Assembly (NCBI GenBank): GCA_900551225.1
Contig: URUZ01000113.1
Location: 1-13,256 of the forward strand
Origin: an uncultured Clostridium sp.
GTDB lineage: Bacteria > Bacillota > Clostridia > Lachnospirales > Lachnospiraceae
DNA length: 13,256 nt
Direction of reading: 5' to 3'
Part shown: piece after piece, positions 6,819-13,256 of the stretch
How positions within the stretch are numbered: the first letter of the stretch is position 1
Layout: each line of letters opens with the position of its first letter
Made by a program: the position numbers and the translations under genes
The notes under the pieces: model-generated
The model's input: the letters and a program-made list of their open reading frames with translations, nothing else
Told to the model about the DNA's origin: nothing
Database searches by the model: none

Positions 6819-7229
6819 CTAAAGCTGTTTTTTAATCTTAAGCAGAATCAGGATCATACTGACCCCCAATAAGATATGCCCTATCCCCGCGATCCCCGAA
6901 ATCGAGGCATCCATGGCGCGGCTCAGCGGCACGGACCATACCTGTGCCAGCCCCCGCATAAGAAAACCAAGGCCGGTTATATTTAAGCCCAGCTGGTAAA
7001 CAATCAGTATCCTGCCCACGTTCCTCTGGGCGGAGAAGCCAAAGCTTTGTTCCATCAGCATTAATATAAGAAAAAAGAACATGCCCAGCAGAAAATAGTG
7101 GGTGTGCATCACAGACAGATTAGTCTGGCCTGAAAAGCCATTAAACTTAGTGAACTCCCTGTAAAATACCCCAAAGATCATGGCTGTGACGGCGTAGGCC
7201 AAAGCCAGGTTAGCATAGCGTTTTATCAT
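6819..7229 (-). CDS. DUF2871 family membrane protein
   Basis: A 136-residue integral membrane protein matching DUF2871 by FGVFYREFTKFNGFSGQTNL and VMHTHYFLLGMFFFLI. Four membrane helices are visible: about 8-24, 44-61, 74-93 and 112-131. The HTH motif at the start of helix 2 is a possible metal- or haem-binding site by analogy with NnrS-like proteins, which is inference. No function is known to me. The ATG at 7229 follows AAGGAGG at 7244-7238, and the stop codon of the upstream gene (7245-7243) overlaps that ribosome site, so translation is coupled. It is the last gene of the TetR-controlled operon. Confidence 0.88.
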   Translation of the reverse strand: MIKRYANLALAYAVTAMIFGVFYREFTKFNGFSGQTNLSVMHTHYFLLGMFFFLILMLMEQSFGFSAQRNVGRILIVYQLGLNITGLGFLMRGLAQVWSVPLSRAMDASISGIAGIGHILLGVSMILILLKIKKQL

Positions 7230-7242
7230 ATGAACTACCTCC

Positions 7243-7917
7243 TTATATCGTGTGTGTCCGGGACTGCCTGTAAAGCTGCCAGCCCATCAGTACAATCCAT
7301 ACATATGCTAATGTTTTCGGAATCATCAGCATCCCCACCATGGGGGCAATGCCGCTGAACAGCACAACGGGCACATAGAAGCCGAAAGAGAGTCCGATGG
7401 CCAGCGGCATAAAACGGAACACGCGGTCATCCGCCTTTTTGCCTTCCTGTGCAAAGATCAGGATCATGATGATCCCCATCACTGCGAATGGGATATTGCG
7501 CAGGATTCCGAACAGCAGGGGCTGGCGGTACACAAGCCACTGGTTTTGCGGAAGCAGGCAGAGTCCTATCCGTAAAACGGTAAGTATCCACATCACCCAT
7601 GTCAGGCGTTTCCTGCCTGTAATCTGATAGCGTTCCCGCCAGATATAATACAGGATCAAATAAAAGACGGTCATGGTGATGGAGGTTATAAATTTGCCGA
7701 ATCCCAGCGCCGCCGCGTTGGCCTCCAAGCCCGTTGTCCACAGCGAATAAGCCCGTGGAATAAGGTGGAAGGAATCGCCTGCCCCAAGAAGCACGGTCAT
7801 CAGCCCCACTTTTTTTACAAGGGGTTGAGTCCCCTTAATTAGCATTATAAGTCCGGCAATTATGGCAAATCCAAGGTACAAAATATCAAAAACAGTTTCA
7901 GCAGCTGCCTGCGCCAT
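7243..7917 (-). CDS. Seven-helix membrane protein of unknown function
   Basis: A 224-residue hydrophobic protein with about seven membrane helices: roughly 8-26, 36-52, 74-92, 103-121, 135-155, 167-187 and 192-212. I do not recognise a named family. Visible features are LGAGDSFHLIPRAYSLWTTG between helices 2 and 3, with a conserved-looking Asp-His pair, and a basic loop after helix 3 (RERYQITGRKR). It lies between the TetR regulator (18-base gap) and DUF2871 (overlapping ribosome site), so the two membrane proteins likely act together. The ATG at 7917 follows AGAGGAG at about 7936-7930. A transporter, sensor or stress-related membrane protein are all possible. Confidence 0.8.
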   Translation of the reverse strand: MAQAAAETVFDILYLGFAIIAGLIMLIKGTQPLVKKVGLMTVLLGAGDSFHLIPRAYSLWTTGLEANAAALGFGKFITSITMTVFYLILYYIWRERYQITGRKRLTWVMWILTVLRIGLCLLPQNQWLVYRQPLLFGILRNIPFAVMGIIMILIFAQEGKKADDRVFRFMPLAIGLSFGFYVPVVLFSGIAPMVGMLMIPKTLAYVWIVLMGWQLYRQSRTHTI

Positions 7918-7935
7918 TGTTGTTTCTCCTCTCGT

Positions 7936-8487
7936 TTAATAGACTGTGCGTCTGACGATTTCAATCAAAAAATGGATATCAGACGATCTCGTCCTCAGCA
8001 GCATGGTCATGTTCATCATGATAAAGCGTGCAAATGCTTCTTTCGTAAAGGTTTCATCCCAAATATCTATGCGGATACGGGGGTCCTGGTCCATGCGCAG
8101 GATCAAAGACTTTTCCAGCGCCGCCTGCATAGACGCCATGCGCTGCTGCCCGGCGGTTTCCACATTTCCAAGACTGCCCATGAGCCTGCCTGCGGAGTTG
8201 CTGATGCGCTCCCTCAGAAGGAAGAAGATCTCTTCCAGCTGTCCGCAGAAAGAATCGGCGGTGATGGCGGTTCTGATTTCAACCAGGGTCTGCCTCCAGT
8301 ATTCTTCTGTCAGCGCAAGCAGTATTTCATCCTTGCTGGAAAAGTAGTTGTAGACAGTGCCGGTTGCAACACCCGCCTTCCAGGCGATGGATCTTATATT
8401 GATCCCATCGATGCCTTCTGTATCCGCCATGCTGCGCGCGCAGTCCAGCAGAGCACTGCGCAGCGTATCGTCTTTCCTTCTCATCAT
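7936..8487 (-). CDS. TetR/AcrR family transcriptional regulator
   Basis: A 183-residue TetR-type repressor. The N-terminal DNA-binding domain (about 8-55) has the canonical end of the helix-turn-helix, IAWKAGVATGTVYNYFSSKDEIL. The C-terminal helical domain would sense an unknown ligand. It heads a minus-strand operon with two membrane-protein genes. Its promoter is flanked by two matching palindromes, indicating autoregulation of the whole operon. Two adjacent ATGs (8487 and 8484) are possible; the AGGAAG site at about 8497-8492 suits the second slightly better. Confidence 0.93.
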   Translation of the reverse strand: MMRRKDDTLRSALLDCARSMADTEGIDGINIRSIAWKAGVATGTVYNYFSSKDEILLALTEEYWRQTLVEIRTAITADSFCGQLEEIFFLLRERISNSAGRLMGSLGNVETAGQQRMASMQAALEKSLILRMDQDPRIRIDIWDETFTKEAFARFIMMNMTMLLRTRSSDIHFLIEIVRRTVY

Positions 8488-8506
8488 ACCACTTCCTCAC
8501 ACATTA

Positions 8507-8526
8507 TAAATGAACAGGTTCATTTA
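8507..8526. promoter_or_regulatory. TetR operator O1
   Basis: A perfect 20-bp palindrome, TAAATGAAC-AG-GTTCATTTA, adjoins the -10 box on its downstream side and covers the expected start point. It shares the ATGAAC-NN-GTTCAT core with O2. Confidence 0.85.
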
Positions 8527-8527
8527 C

Positions 8528-8556
8528 AGTATACGCATACGAAATCTGTATGTCAA
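8528..8556 (-). promoter_or_regulatory. Sigma-A promoter of the TetR operon
   Basis: On the minus strand a perfect TTGACA (8556-8551) and TATACT (8533-8528) are separated by 17 bases. The promoter fits exactly between the two operators, so binding to either would occlude RNA polymerase. Confidence 0.88.
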
Positions 8557-8559
8557 TCT

Positions 8560-8579
8560 TTTATGAACGTGTTCATAAA
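8560..8579. promoter_or_regulatory. TetR operator O2
   Basis: A perfect 20-bp palindrome, TTTATGAAC-GT-GTTCATAAA, lies three bases upstream of the -35 box. Centre-to-centre distance to O1 is 53 bp, about five helical turns, so both dimers would lie on the same face of the DNA. Confidence 0.85.
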
Positions 8580-8622
8580 TAATTTATAAATACAGCAGGC
8601 AGAGTGACTCTCTGGTTTTACA

Positions 8623-8651
8623 TTTACGGCAGGAAAATTATTTGATATACT
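8623..8651 (+). promoter_or_regulatory. Candidate sigma-A promoter of the sigma-54 activator gene
   Basis: TTTACG (8623-8628) and TATACT (8646-8651) are separated by 17 bases. The start point would be near 8658, giving a leader of about 100 bases. That leader can form a GC-rich hairpin (8677-8697, one bulge) and a second hairpin (8696-8701 with 8715-8720). Confidence 0.5.
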
Positions 8652-8759
8652 GGACGTGGAATAAAATGGCAGAGGCGCCGCTTCTCCTGAAGGCGGCCAA
8701 ACTGTACCAGAGCCTTTGGCGATGGGAAGCAGAGGCAGTATGAAGGCGTGGGGGATGAT

Positions 8760-10862
8760 ATGAAGAAAATAGCGGTCGTCGCGACGGAAAAAGAATATGC
8801 GGAATTTCTGATGAACAATATAAGCAAATATCTTGGCAGATATGCCAGGTTCCAGGCATATTCCATTGCCCAGGTGGAACAGCTGCCCAGCATGGAAGAG
8901 GATTTTGTGCTGGTGTCTGCATTTAACATATTCCAGCAGGTGCGACAGAAAATCAGCAGTGATTCGGAGATTGTGGTGTTGTCCCTTTCCCTGACCAAGA
9001 AGCAGATGGATAAATTAAAGAAGATCCCTAAGGGGACCAAGGCGCTGCTGGTCAACTTTGACCACAGGACCTGTATGCACACAATCACCAGCATGTATGC
9101 TTCTGGTTTCAGGGATGTGGAGCTGTTTCCCTACTATGGGGAGGGGGATTACGACCGTTCCATTGAGGTGGCGATCACGCCCAATGAGGGGCACCTGGTC
9201 CCGCCGGGGATCAGGCATGTGATCAATGTGGGCGAGAGCTCCGTGGATATGAACAGCCTGTATATCATTGCAGAAAAACTGGGGGTCTATGATGAGTTTG
9301 CGGCAGGGGAAGCCGCCGCGGCCAGGAAGGACTACTATTATATCAATTCCAGCATGGACAAGCTTCTCAATGACAAGGAGAGCATGGCGGACAAGCTGAA
9401 TGTCCTCATGAACCTGATGAACGAGGGCATTGTCATCATCGATGTTGTGGGGCGCATTTACCTGTGCAATGAGAAGGCCAGGCAGCTGATGTCCCACCGG
9501 TCCCAGGTGCTTACGGGGTTTAATATTGAGGAACTGCTGCCGGAGCTGGACGTAAAGAGCAGCCGTGAGACGCTGATAAAGACGACCAATATCAATCTGA
9601 TTGCTTCCGCCGTGGAGATCCGTTCCGGAGCGAAGATCGCGGGGCATATCATCACCTTAAAGGATTTTGAGGAGACGGAGAGCAGGCAGCATGATATGCG
9701 TTCCACACTGTACGGGACAGGTTATGCGGCCAGATATACCTTTGAGGATATCCTGGGGACCAGCAGGGCGATCAGGGAATGCATTGAGGCTGGCCGGCGT
9801 GTGGCCAGGTCCGACGCTGCTGTGATGATAACAGGGGAGAGCGGGACCGGCAAGGAGATGTTCGCCCAGGGCATACATAATGAATCCGCAAGGAAGAATT
9901 ACAATTTTGTAGCAGTGAACTGCGCCGCCATTCCCGACAGCCTTTTGGAAAGCGAGATGTTCGGATATGAGGAGGGCTCCTTCACCGGCGCGAAAAAGGG
10001 CGGGAAGGCCGGGTATTTTGAACTTGCCCACAGGGGGACCATTTTCCTGGATGAGATAGGGGAGATGCCCAGGCCCCTTCAGTCTAAGCTGCTGAGGGTT
10101 CTGGAGGAGCGCAAGATCGTCAGAATCGGCTCCGGCAAAAGCATTGACGTGGATGTAAGGGTGATCGCCGCCAGCAACCAGGACCTGTTTGCCATGGTGG
10201 AGGAGAGGCTGTTCAGGGAGGATTTATTTTACCGCCTGAATGTGCTGCCCTTAGACATCCCCTCCCTCAGAAGCAGGGCAGAGGATATACTGCCCATCTT
10301 TTATTATTTTGCTAAAAGGGGGAATTCGGACATGGTGCTGTCCCCTGAAGCCGCCCAGGTGCTGACTAGCTATTCCTGGCGGGGCAATGTAAGGGAGCTG
10401 AGGAATGTGGTTGAATTCCTGCTGATTAAAGAGAAGCAGGTGATTGAGATAGAGGACCTTCCGCCTTTAAGAGGAGGGAGGACCGGACAGGCATATAAGG
10501 AAGCGGGAGAAATGGGCGCGGGAATAACGCGGATATCCGCCGGCAGCGCGGGAATGGCATGTGGGGCAACAGAGCGTTTTATCTTAAGCGAATGGAAAGA
10601 GATCGGATTATACCGCGCCGTTCTCATAGAGCTGATGGGTTCCTTTGAAAGAAATGAGCGTTATGGAAGGCAGAAGCTGGCTGAGAGGATCAATGGAAAG
10701 GGCGTGTTCTTCACGGAGGGGGAGGTGAGGAAGGCGTTGTCCAAGCTTTCCATGAACGGGTTTATCAGGTCGGCCAGGGGCCGGGGAGGCAGTGTGATTA
10801 CGCAGGAGGGAATGCTGCTTCTCCGGGCAATCGACAGGTTTTGTGAGGAGACAGATTTATAA
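8760..10862 (+). CDS. Sigma-54-dependent transcriptional activator with winged-helix C-terminus
   Basis: A 700-residue enhancer-binding protein that uses ATP to open sigma-54 promoters. Residues 1 to about 130 form an alpha/beta sensor region somewhat like PrpR_N (weak call). A PAS-like domain follows (about 210-300, NEGIVIIDVVGRIYLCNEKA). The AAA+ domain (about 325-560) has Walker A GESGTGKE (359-366), the sigma-54 contact loop GSFTGA (406-411, usually GAFTGA) and Walker B FLDE (429-432). The usual Fis helix-turn-helix is absent; residues from about 610 look like a winged helix (RQKLAERI, then EGEVRKALSKLSMNGFIRS). ATG 8760 is preferred with GGGGG at 8750-8754; GTG 8748 is the alternative. 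It lies directly upstream of a sigma-54 promoter and very likely activates it. Confidence 0.92.
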   Translation: MKKIAVVATEKEYAEFLMNNISKYLGRYARFQAYSIAQVEQLPSMEEDFVLVSAFNIFQQVRQKISSDSEIVVLSLSLTKKQMDKLKKIPKGTKALLVNFDHRTCMHTITSMYASGFRDVELFPYYGEGDYDRSIEVAITPNEGHLVPPGIRHVINVGESSVDMNSLYIIAEKLGVYDEFAAGEAAAARKDYYYINSSMDKLLNDKESMADKLNVLMNLMNEGIVIIDVVGRIYLCNEKARQLMSHRSQVLTGFNIEELLPELDVKSSRETLIKTTNINLIASAVEIRSGAKIAGHIITLKDFEETESRQHDMRSTLYGTGYAARYTFEDILGTSRAIRECIEAGRRVARSDAAVMITGESGTGKEMFAQGIHNESARKNYNFVAVNCAAIPDSLLESEMFGYEEGSFTGAKKGGKAGYFELAHRGTIFLDEIGEMPRPLQSKLLRVLEERKIVRIGSGKSIDVDVRVIAASNQDLFAMVEERLFREDLFYRLNVLPLDIPSLRSRAEDILPIFYYFAKRGNSDMVLSPEAAQVLTSYSWRGNVRELRNVVEFLLIKEKQVIEIEDLPPLRGGRTGQAYKEAGEMGAGITRISAGSAGMACGATERFILSEWKEIGLYRAVLIELMGSFERNERYGRQKLAERINGKGVFFTEGEVRKALSKLSMNGFIRSARGRGGSVITQEGMLLLRAIDRFCEETDL

Positions 10863-10877
10863 GAATCAGAAGCGTTG

Positions 10878-10924
10878 AAACTGGGTTTATAGGTAAAATA
10901 TTTGCCTATAAACCCAGTTTTGGT
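10878..10924 (+). terminator. Long inverted repeat: terminator and/or activator binding site
   Basis: AAACTGGGTTTATAGGTAAA (10878-10897) pairs with 10901-10920 over 20 bp, with one G-U pair and a 3-base loop, then TTTT at 10918-10921. It begins 16 bases after the activator stop codon, as a terminator would, but the T-run is short. Its centre lies about 97 bp upstream of the predicted sigma-54 start point, the usual distance for an activator site, so it may serve as both. Confidence 0.65.
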
Positions 10925-10968
10925 ATAAGCCCTGGGCACAAAACAATGTAAAACTGTGGTTTTTATTT

Positions 10969-10984
10969 TGGCACAAAAATTGCT
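10969..10984 (+). promoter_or_regulatory. Sigma-54 (-24/-12) promoter
   Basis: TGGCAC (10969-10974), five A's, then TTGCT (10980-10984) matches the -24/-12 consensus TGGCAC-N5-TTGCW exactly. Transcription would start near 10995, 30 bases before the first CE4 gene. The only activator gene in view is immediately upstream. Confidence 0.92.
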
Positions 10985-11024
10985 TGTTATTATTGACAGT
11001 AAAAAGGTGACAGGAGGGACTAGA

Positions 11025-11873
11025 ATGAAAGCAATTCAGTGGCCTGAGGGCAAACAATGCGCGGTTATGTTTTCCTTTGATTTGGACGGGGATACGACCT
11101 GGGAGAATGGGAACAGAGGCCTTCCCAACGGGGAAAAATATATAAAATCCCTGTCTGTGGGCCAGTATGGTCCCAAGCGCTGTGCGGACAGGATTATGGA
11201 TAAACTGGAGCAGTATGGGGTGAAGGCCACATTTTTCATACCGGGACTTACGGCCGAGCGGTATCCGGATGTGGTAAAACGGATTCACGCGGCAGGCCAT
11301 GAAATTGGACTCCACGGGTACGCCCATGAGCGCTTTGCAGGCAAGACCAGATCGGAGCAGATCGAAATCATCGAAAAGTCCCAGCGCATCTTAAAGGAAC
11401 TGACCGGACAGGATGTTCAGGGGTTCAGGACTCCTTCCGGGGACTGGGCGGTGGATACGCCCGGACTCTTATATGAGAGAGGAATCCGCTACTCCAGTTC
11501 CATGCGCGGCGATGACAGGCCTTACAGGACCGTGATTGATGGGGAAGTGACTGACTTTATTGAGATCCCCACCAAGTGGGAGGTGGATGACTATGTGGCA
11601 ATGGCATACAATATGTATCCTGCGGAACCGGCGGGTCAGGACAGGATTTCCTGTTATAAGAATGTCCGGGACAACTTCATGAGGGAGTTTGAGGGACATT
11701 ACAAATACGGCCTGTGTATCTCCTATATGAGCCATCCCCAGGTGATCGGTTCACCGGGAAGAATCCAGATTCTGGACTATCTGCTAAAAAACATAACAGC
11801 AAAGGAAGATGTGTGGGTTGCTACAGGCTCTGAGATTGCTGACTGGTACAGGGATCATGAGGAGGTAATATAG
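11025..11873 (+). CDS. CE4 polysaccharide deacetylase-family amidohydrolase (HpPgdA/PuuE-like), intact active site
   Basis: A 282-residue NodB-homology protein. Family motifs are present: FSFDLDGD with D19 (base) and D21 (metal), GHEIGLHGYAHE with H97 and H101 (metal), GFRTPSGDW with R135, and SHP with H237 (acid). Overall it resembles the HpPgdA/PuuE branch, which includes cyclic-imide and allantoin hydrolases as well as deacetylases. There is no signal peptide, so a cytoplasmic small-molecule amide is a more likely substrate than cell wall. ATG 11025 follows AGGAGG at 11012-11017; the frame upstream overlaps the promoter and cannot be coding. It is the first gene of the sigma-54 operon, and its stop directly abuts the next start. 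Confidence 0.9.
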   Translation: MKAIQWPEGKQCAVMFSFDLDGDTTWENGNRGLPNGEKYIKSLSVGQYGPKRCADRIMDKLEQYGVKATFFIPGLTAERYPDVVKRIHAAGHEIGLHGYAHERFAGKTRSEQIEIIEKSQRILKELTGQDVQGFRTPSGDWAVDTPGLLYERGIRYSSSMRGDDRPYRTVIDGEVTDFIEIPTKWEVDDYVAMAYNMYPAEPAGQDRISCYKNVRDNFMREFEGHYKYGLCISYMSHPQVIGSPGRIQILDYLLKNITAKEDVWVATGSEIADWYRDHEEVI

Positions 11874-12725
11874 ATGAAACTGGAAAGACCGCAGTGGCCG
11901 GAGAATAAACAGTGCGCGGCCATGATTACAATCAATCTGAATGCAGAACTATTCTGGCTCCAGCTGGACCCAACCTGCGCCAATATGCCCAAGACCCTGT
12001 CGCTGGGACAGTACGGCATGACCAGGGGTGTGGACCGTATTCTGGATATCCTGGATGAAAAAGGGCTGAGGGCAACATTTTTCACCCCTGGATGGGTGGC
12101 GGAACAGTACCCTGATAAAATCAGGGAGATCAGTGGACGCGGCCATGAGATTGGGGCCATGGGCTACCGGCATGAGAATATGGCGCTGCTGTCAGAGGCA
12201 GAGCAGGACATGGCCATGAAACAGAGTGTGGAGGCAATTGAGGCCGTATGCGGCGTTAAGCCTCTGGGCTTTCGGAGCCCGGATGGGGAGCTGACCCTGG
12301 ACACCCTTCGGATCGCAAAAAAATACGGGATGGTGTATTCCAGCAATCTCTGCGATGATGACAGGCCCTATCACAAGGACCTGGAAAATGGAGAAGAGAT
12401 TCTGGAGATTCCCATCCACTGGGTCAACTATGACCTTCCCTATTTCGCATTTAATTACCATCCGGCATTCCCGGCCGGACAGGGAAGGATTGCGGGTTAT
12501 ACCGGGGTTCTGAGCAACTGGAAGGATGAGTTCCTCGGCTGCCACGAATATGGGCTATGTTATGTGCTGCAGCTGGACCCGGCTGCCATCGGCGCGCCGG
12601 GAAGGATTGGAATGCTGGAAGAACTGATCGATTATATCAACAGCCTGGGAAATGTCTGGTGGGCAGCAGGGTCTGAAATGTATGATTACTGCAAATCAGA
12701 TTGCTTGAAGGCAGATTTCAGTTAG
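11874..12725 (+). CDS. CE4-family paralogue with degenerate active site (possible pseudoenzyme)
   Basis: A 283-residue tandem paralogue of the preceding protein, sharing LSLGQYG or LSVGQYG, ATFF, GHEIG, DDRPY, PAGQ-RI, PGRI and GSE landmarks. Catalytic positions are changed: the two aspartates are N21 and N23, the first metal histidine is M96, and the acid histidine of SHP is D235. H100 and R134 remain. It probably cannot act as a standard metal-dependent deacetylase. It may be a regulatory or structural partner of its neighbour, or a metal-independent enzyme, as reported for PuuE allantoinase. No signal peptide. ATG 11874 follows the upstream TAG without a gap, with AGGAGG at 11860-11865 inside the previous gene, implying coupled translation. 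Confidence 0.88.
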   Translation: MKLERPQWPENKQCAAMITINLNAELFWLQLDPTCANMPKTLSLGQYGMTRGVDRILDILDEKGLRATFFTPGWVAEQYPDKIREISGRGHEIGAMGYRHENMALLSEAEQDMAMKQSVEAIEAVCGVKPLGFRSPDGELTLDTLRIAKKYGMVYSSNLCDDDRPYHKDLENGEEILEIPIHWVNYDLPYFAFNYHPAFPAGQGRIAGYTGVLSNWKDEFLGCHEYGLCYVLQLDPAAIGAPGRIGMLEELIDYINSLGNVWWAAGSEMYDYCKSDCLKADFS

Positions 12726-12731
12726 AAGGGA

Positions 12732-12787
12732 ATGGCTGGATTAATTAACGTTCAATTGACAGAGGGGGAAAATATATGGCTGGATTA
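12732..12787 (+). repeat. 12-bp direct repeat of the symporter gene start
   Basis: ATGGCTGGATTA occurs at 12732-12743 and again at 12776-12787, where it is the real start (M-A-G-L). The first copy opens a 22-codon frame ending at TAG 12798-12800, overlapping the symporter start in another frame. Its ribosome site (AAGGG at 12726-12730) is only one base from the ATG, so it is probably not translated well. Confidence 0.7.
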
Positions 12788-13256
12788 TTTGAAATGGTAG
12801 ACAAGATGTTTGCAGGTGTTGTCCCGGTGGCGGATTTCCTGTGGGACTTCCCAACTAATTTTGCGTGGTATGCAAACATTCCGATACTGGGGCAGTTTTC
12901 GCTGGCGATCCTGCTTCTCTTAGGCGGCAGCTTTTACTTCACATTTAAATTCAACTTTGTGCAGGTAAAGGAATTCATGGCAGGCATGAGGCTGCTCACG
13001 TCCAGGACTAAGGCAAAGGTGGGTACAACCCAGCTGGCTGCATTTTTGATCAGCATGGCAGGCAGGGTGGGCGCAGGCAACATCGTGGGAGTCACAGGCG
13101 CTGTCACCATCGGCGGCCCCGGCGCTATATTCTGGATGTGGATGTCAGCCTTTGCAGGCATGGCCACCTCCTTCGGGGAGGCAACCCTGGCCCAGATTTA
13201 CAAGGAGAAGAAGGGCGATGAATACGTGGGCGGATTTACCTTCTATATCCAGAAGA
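12776..13256 (+). CDS. AGCS family sodium:alanine/glycine symporter (N-terminal part)
   Basis: The first 160 residues of a sodium-coupled amino-acid symporter; the window ends inside the gene. A membrane helix is clear at about 39-58 (LGQFSLAILLLLGGSFYFTF). The family signature follows: GRVGAGNIVGVTGAVTIGG and PGAIFWMWMSAFAGMATSFGE. The family imports alanine, glycine or related small amino acids with Na+. ATG 12776 follows AGAGGGGG at 12761-12768. There is no terminator between it and the CE4 pair (50-base gap), so it belongs to the sigma-54 operon and probably supplies the substrate or takes up the amino acid linked to it. Confidence 0.93.
   Translation, partial: MAGLFEMVDKMFAGVVPVADFLWDFPTNFAWYANIPILGQFSLAILLLLGGSFYFTFKFNFVQVKEFMAGMRLLTSRTKAKVGTTQLAAFLISMAGRVGAGNIVGVTGAVTIGGPGAIFWMWMSAFAGMATSFGEATLAQIYKEKKGDEYVGGFTFYIQK

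Noticed and set aside
10993..10998. TTGACA resembling a -35 box upstream of the first CE4 gene
   Set aside because: No -10 box follows at 16-18 bases, and it lies at the start point of the exact sigma-54 promoter.
11025..12725. Peptidoglycan or chitin deacetylase function for the CE4 pair
   Set aside because: Neither protein has a signal peptide or membrane anchor, and the operon context is an amino-acid symporter under sigma-54.

Overview
The window looks like chromosomal DNA from an anaerobic gut-type Firmicute, most likely a Lachnospiraceae/Clostridia relative. This rests on moderate GC with AT-rich intergenic regions, strong AGGAGG ribosome binding sites, Firmicute-type sigma-A promoters, protein families typical of Clostridia (CD3324, DUF6506, DUF2325, DUF2871), and a soluble DMSO-reductase-type molybdoenzyme. 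The species is inferred from protein resemblance only. I see no tRNA, rRNA, CRISPR array or insertion sequence.

Left end (1-900): a minus-strand gene tail or remnant with its own terminator, a candidate promoter, a structured leader or terminator, and a small CD3324-family helix-turn-helix protein with a terminator. Next is a monocistronic ABC-F ATPase (937-2526). A strong extended -10 promoter at its stop codon opens a three-gene plus-strand operon: a DUF6506 protein, a four-cluster ferredoxin subunit (DmsB-like), and a DmsA-like molybdopterin oxidoreductase whose N-terminus is a fused TorD-type chaperone domain. There is no Tat signal and no membrane anchor, so this is probably a cytoplasmic reductase.

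Middle (6337-8580): two minus-strand units. One is a DUF2325 gene with a clear promoter and a palindrome just downstream of it. The other is a TetR regulator - seven-helix membrane protein - DUF2871 operon. Its TTGACA-17-TATACT promoter is bracketed by two near-identical 20-bp palindromes 53 bp apart, a clear autoregulation layout.

Right end (8646-13256): a sigma-54 activator with a winged-helix C-terminus instead of a Fis domain is followed by a textbook sigma-54 promoter (TGGCAC-N5-TTGCT). That promoter drives two adjacent CE4 (NodB/PuuE/HpPgdA-like) proteins and a sodium:amino-acid (AGCS) symporter that runs off the window. The first CE4 protein keeps the catalytic residues. The second has lost most of them. 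Both lack signal peptides, so the locus reads as an inducible uptake/amidohydrolase system for a nitrogen compound rather than cell-wall modification. This pairing and the TorD-molybdoenzyme fusion are the two most interesting things here.
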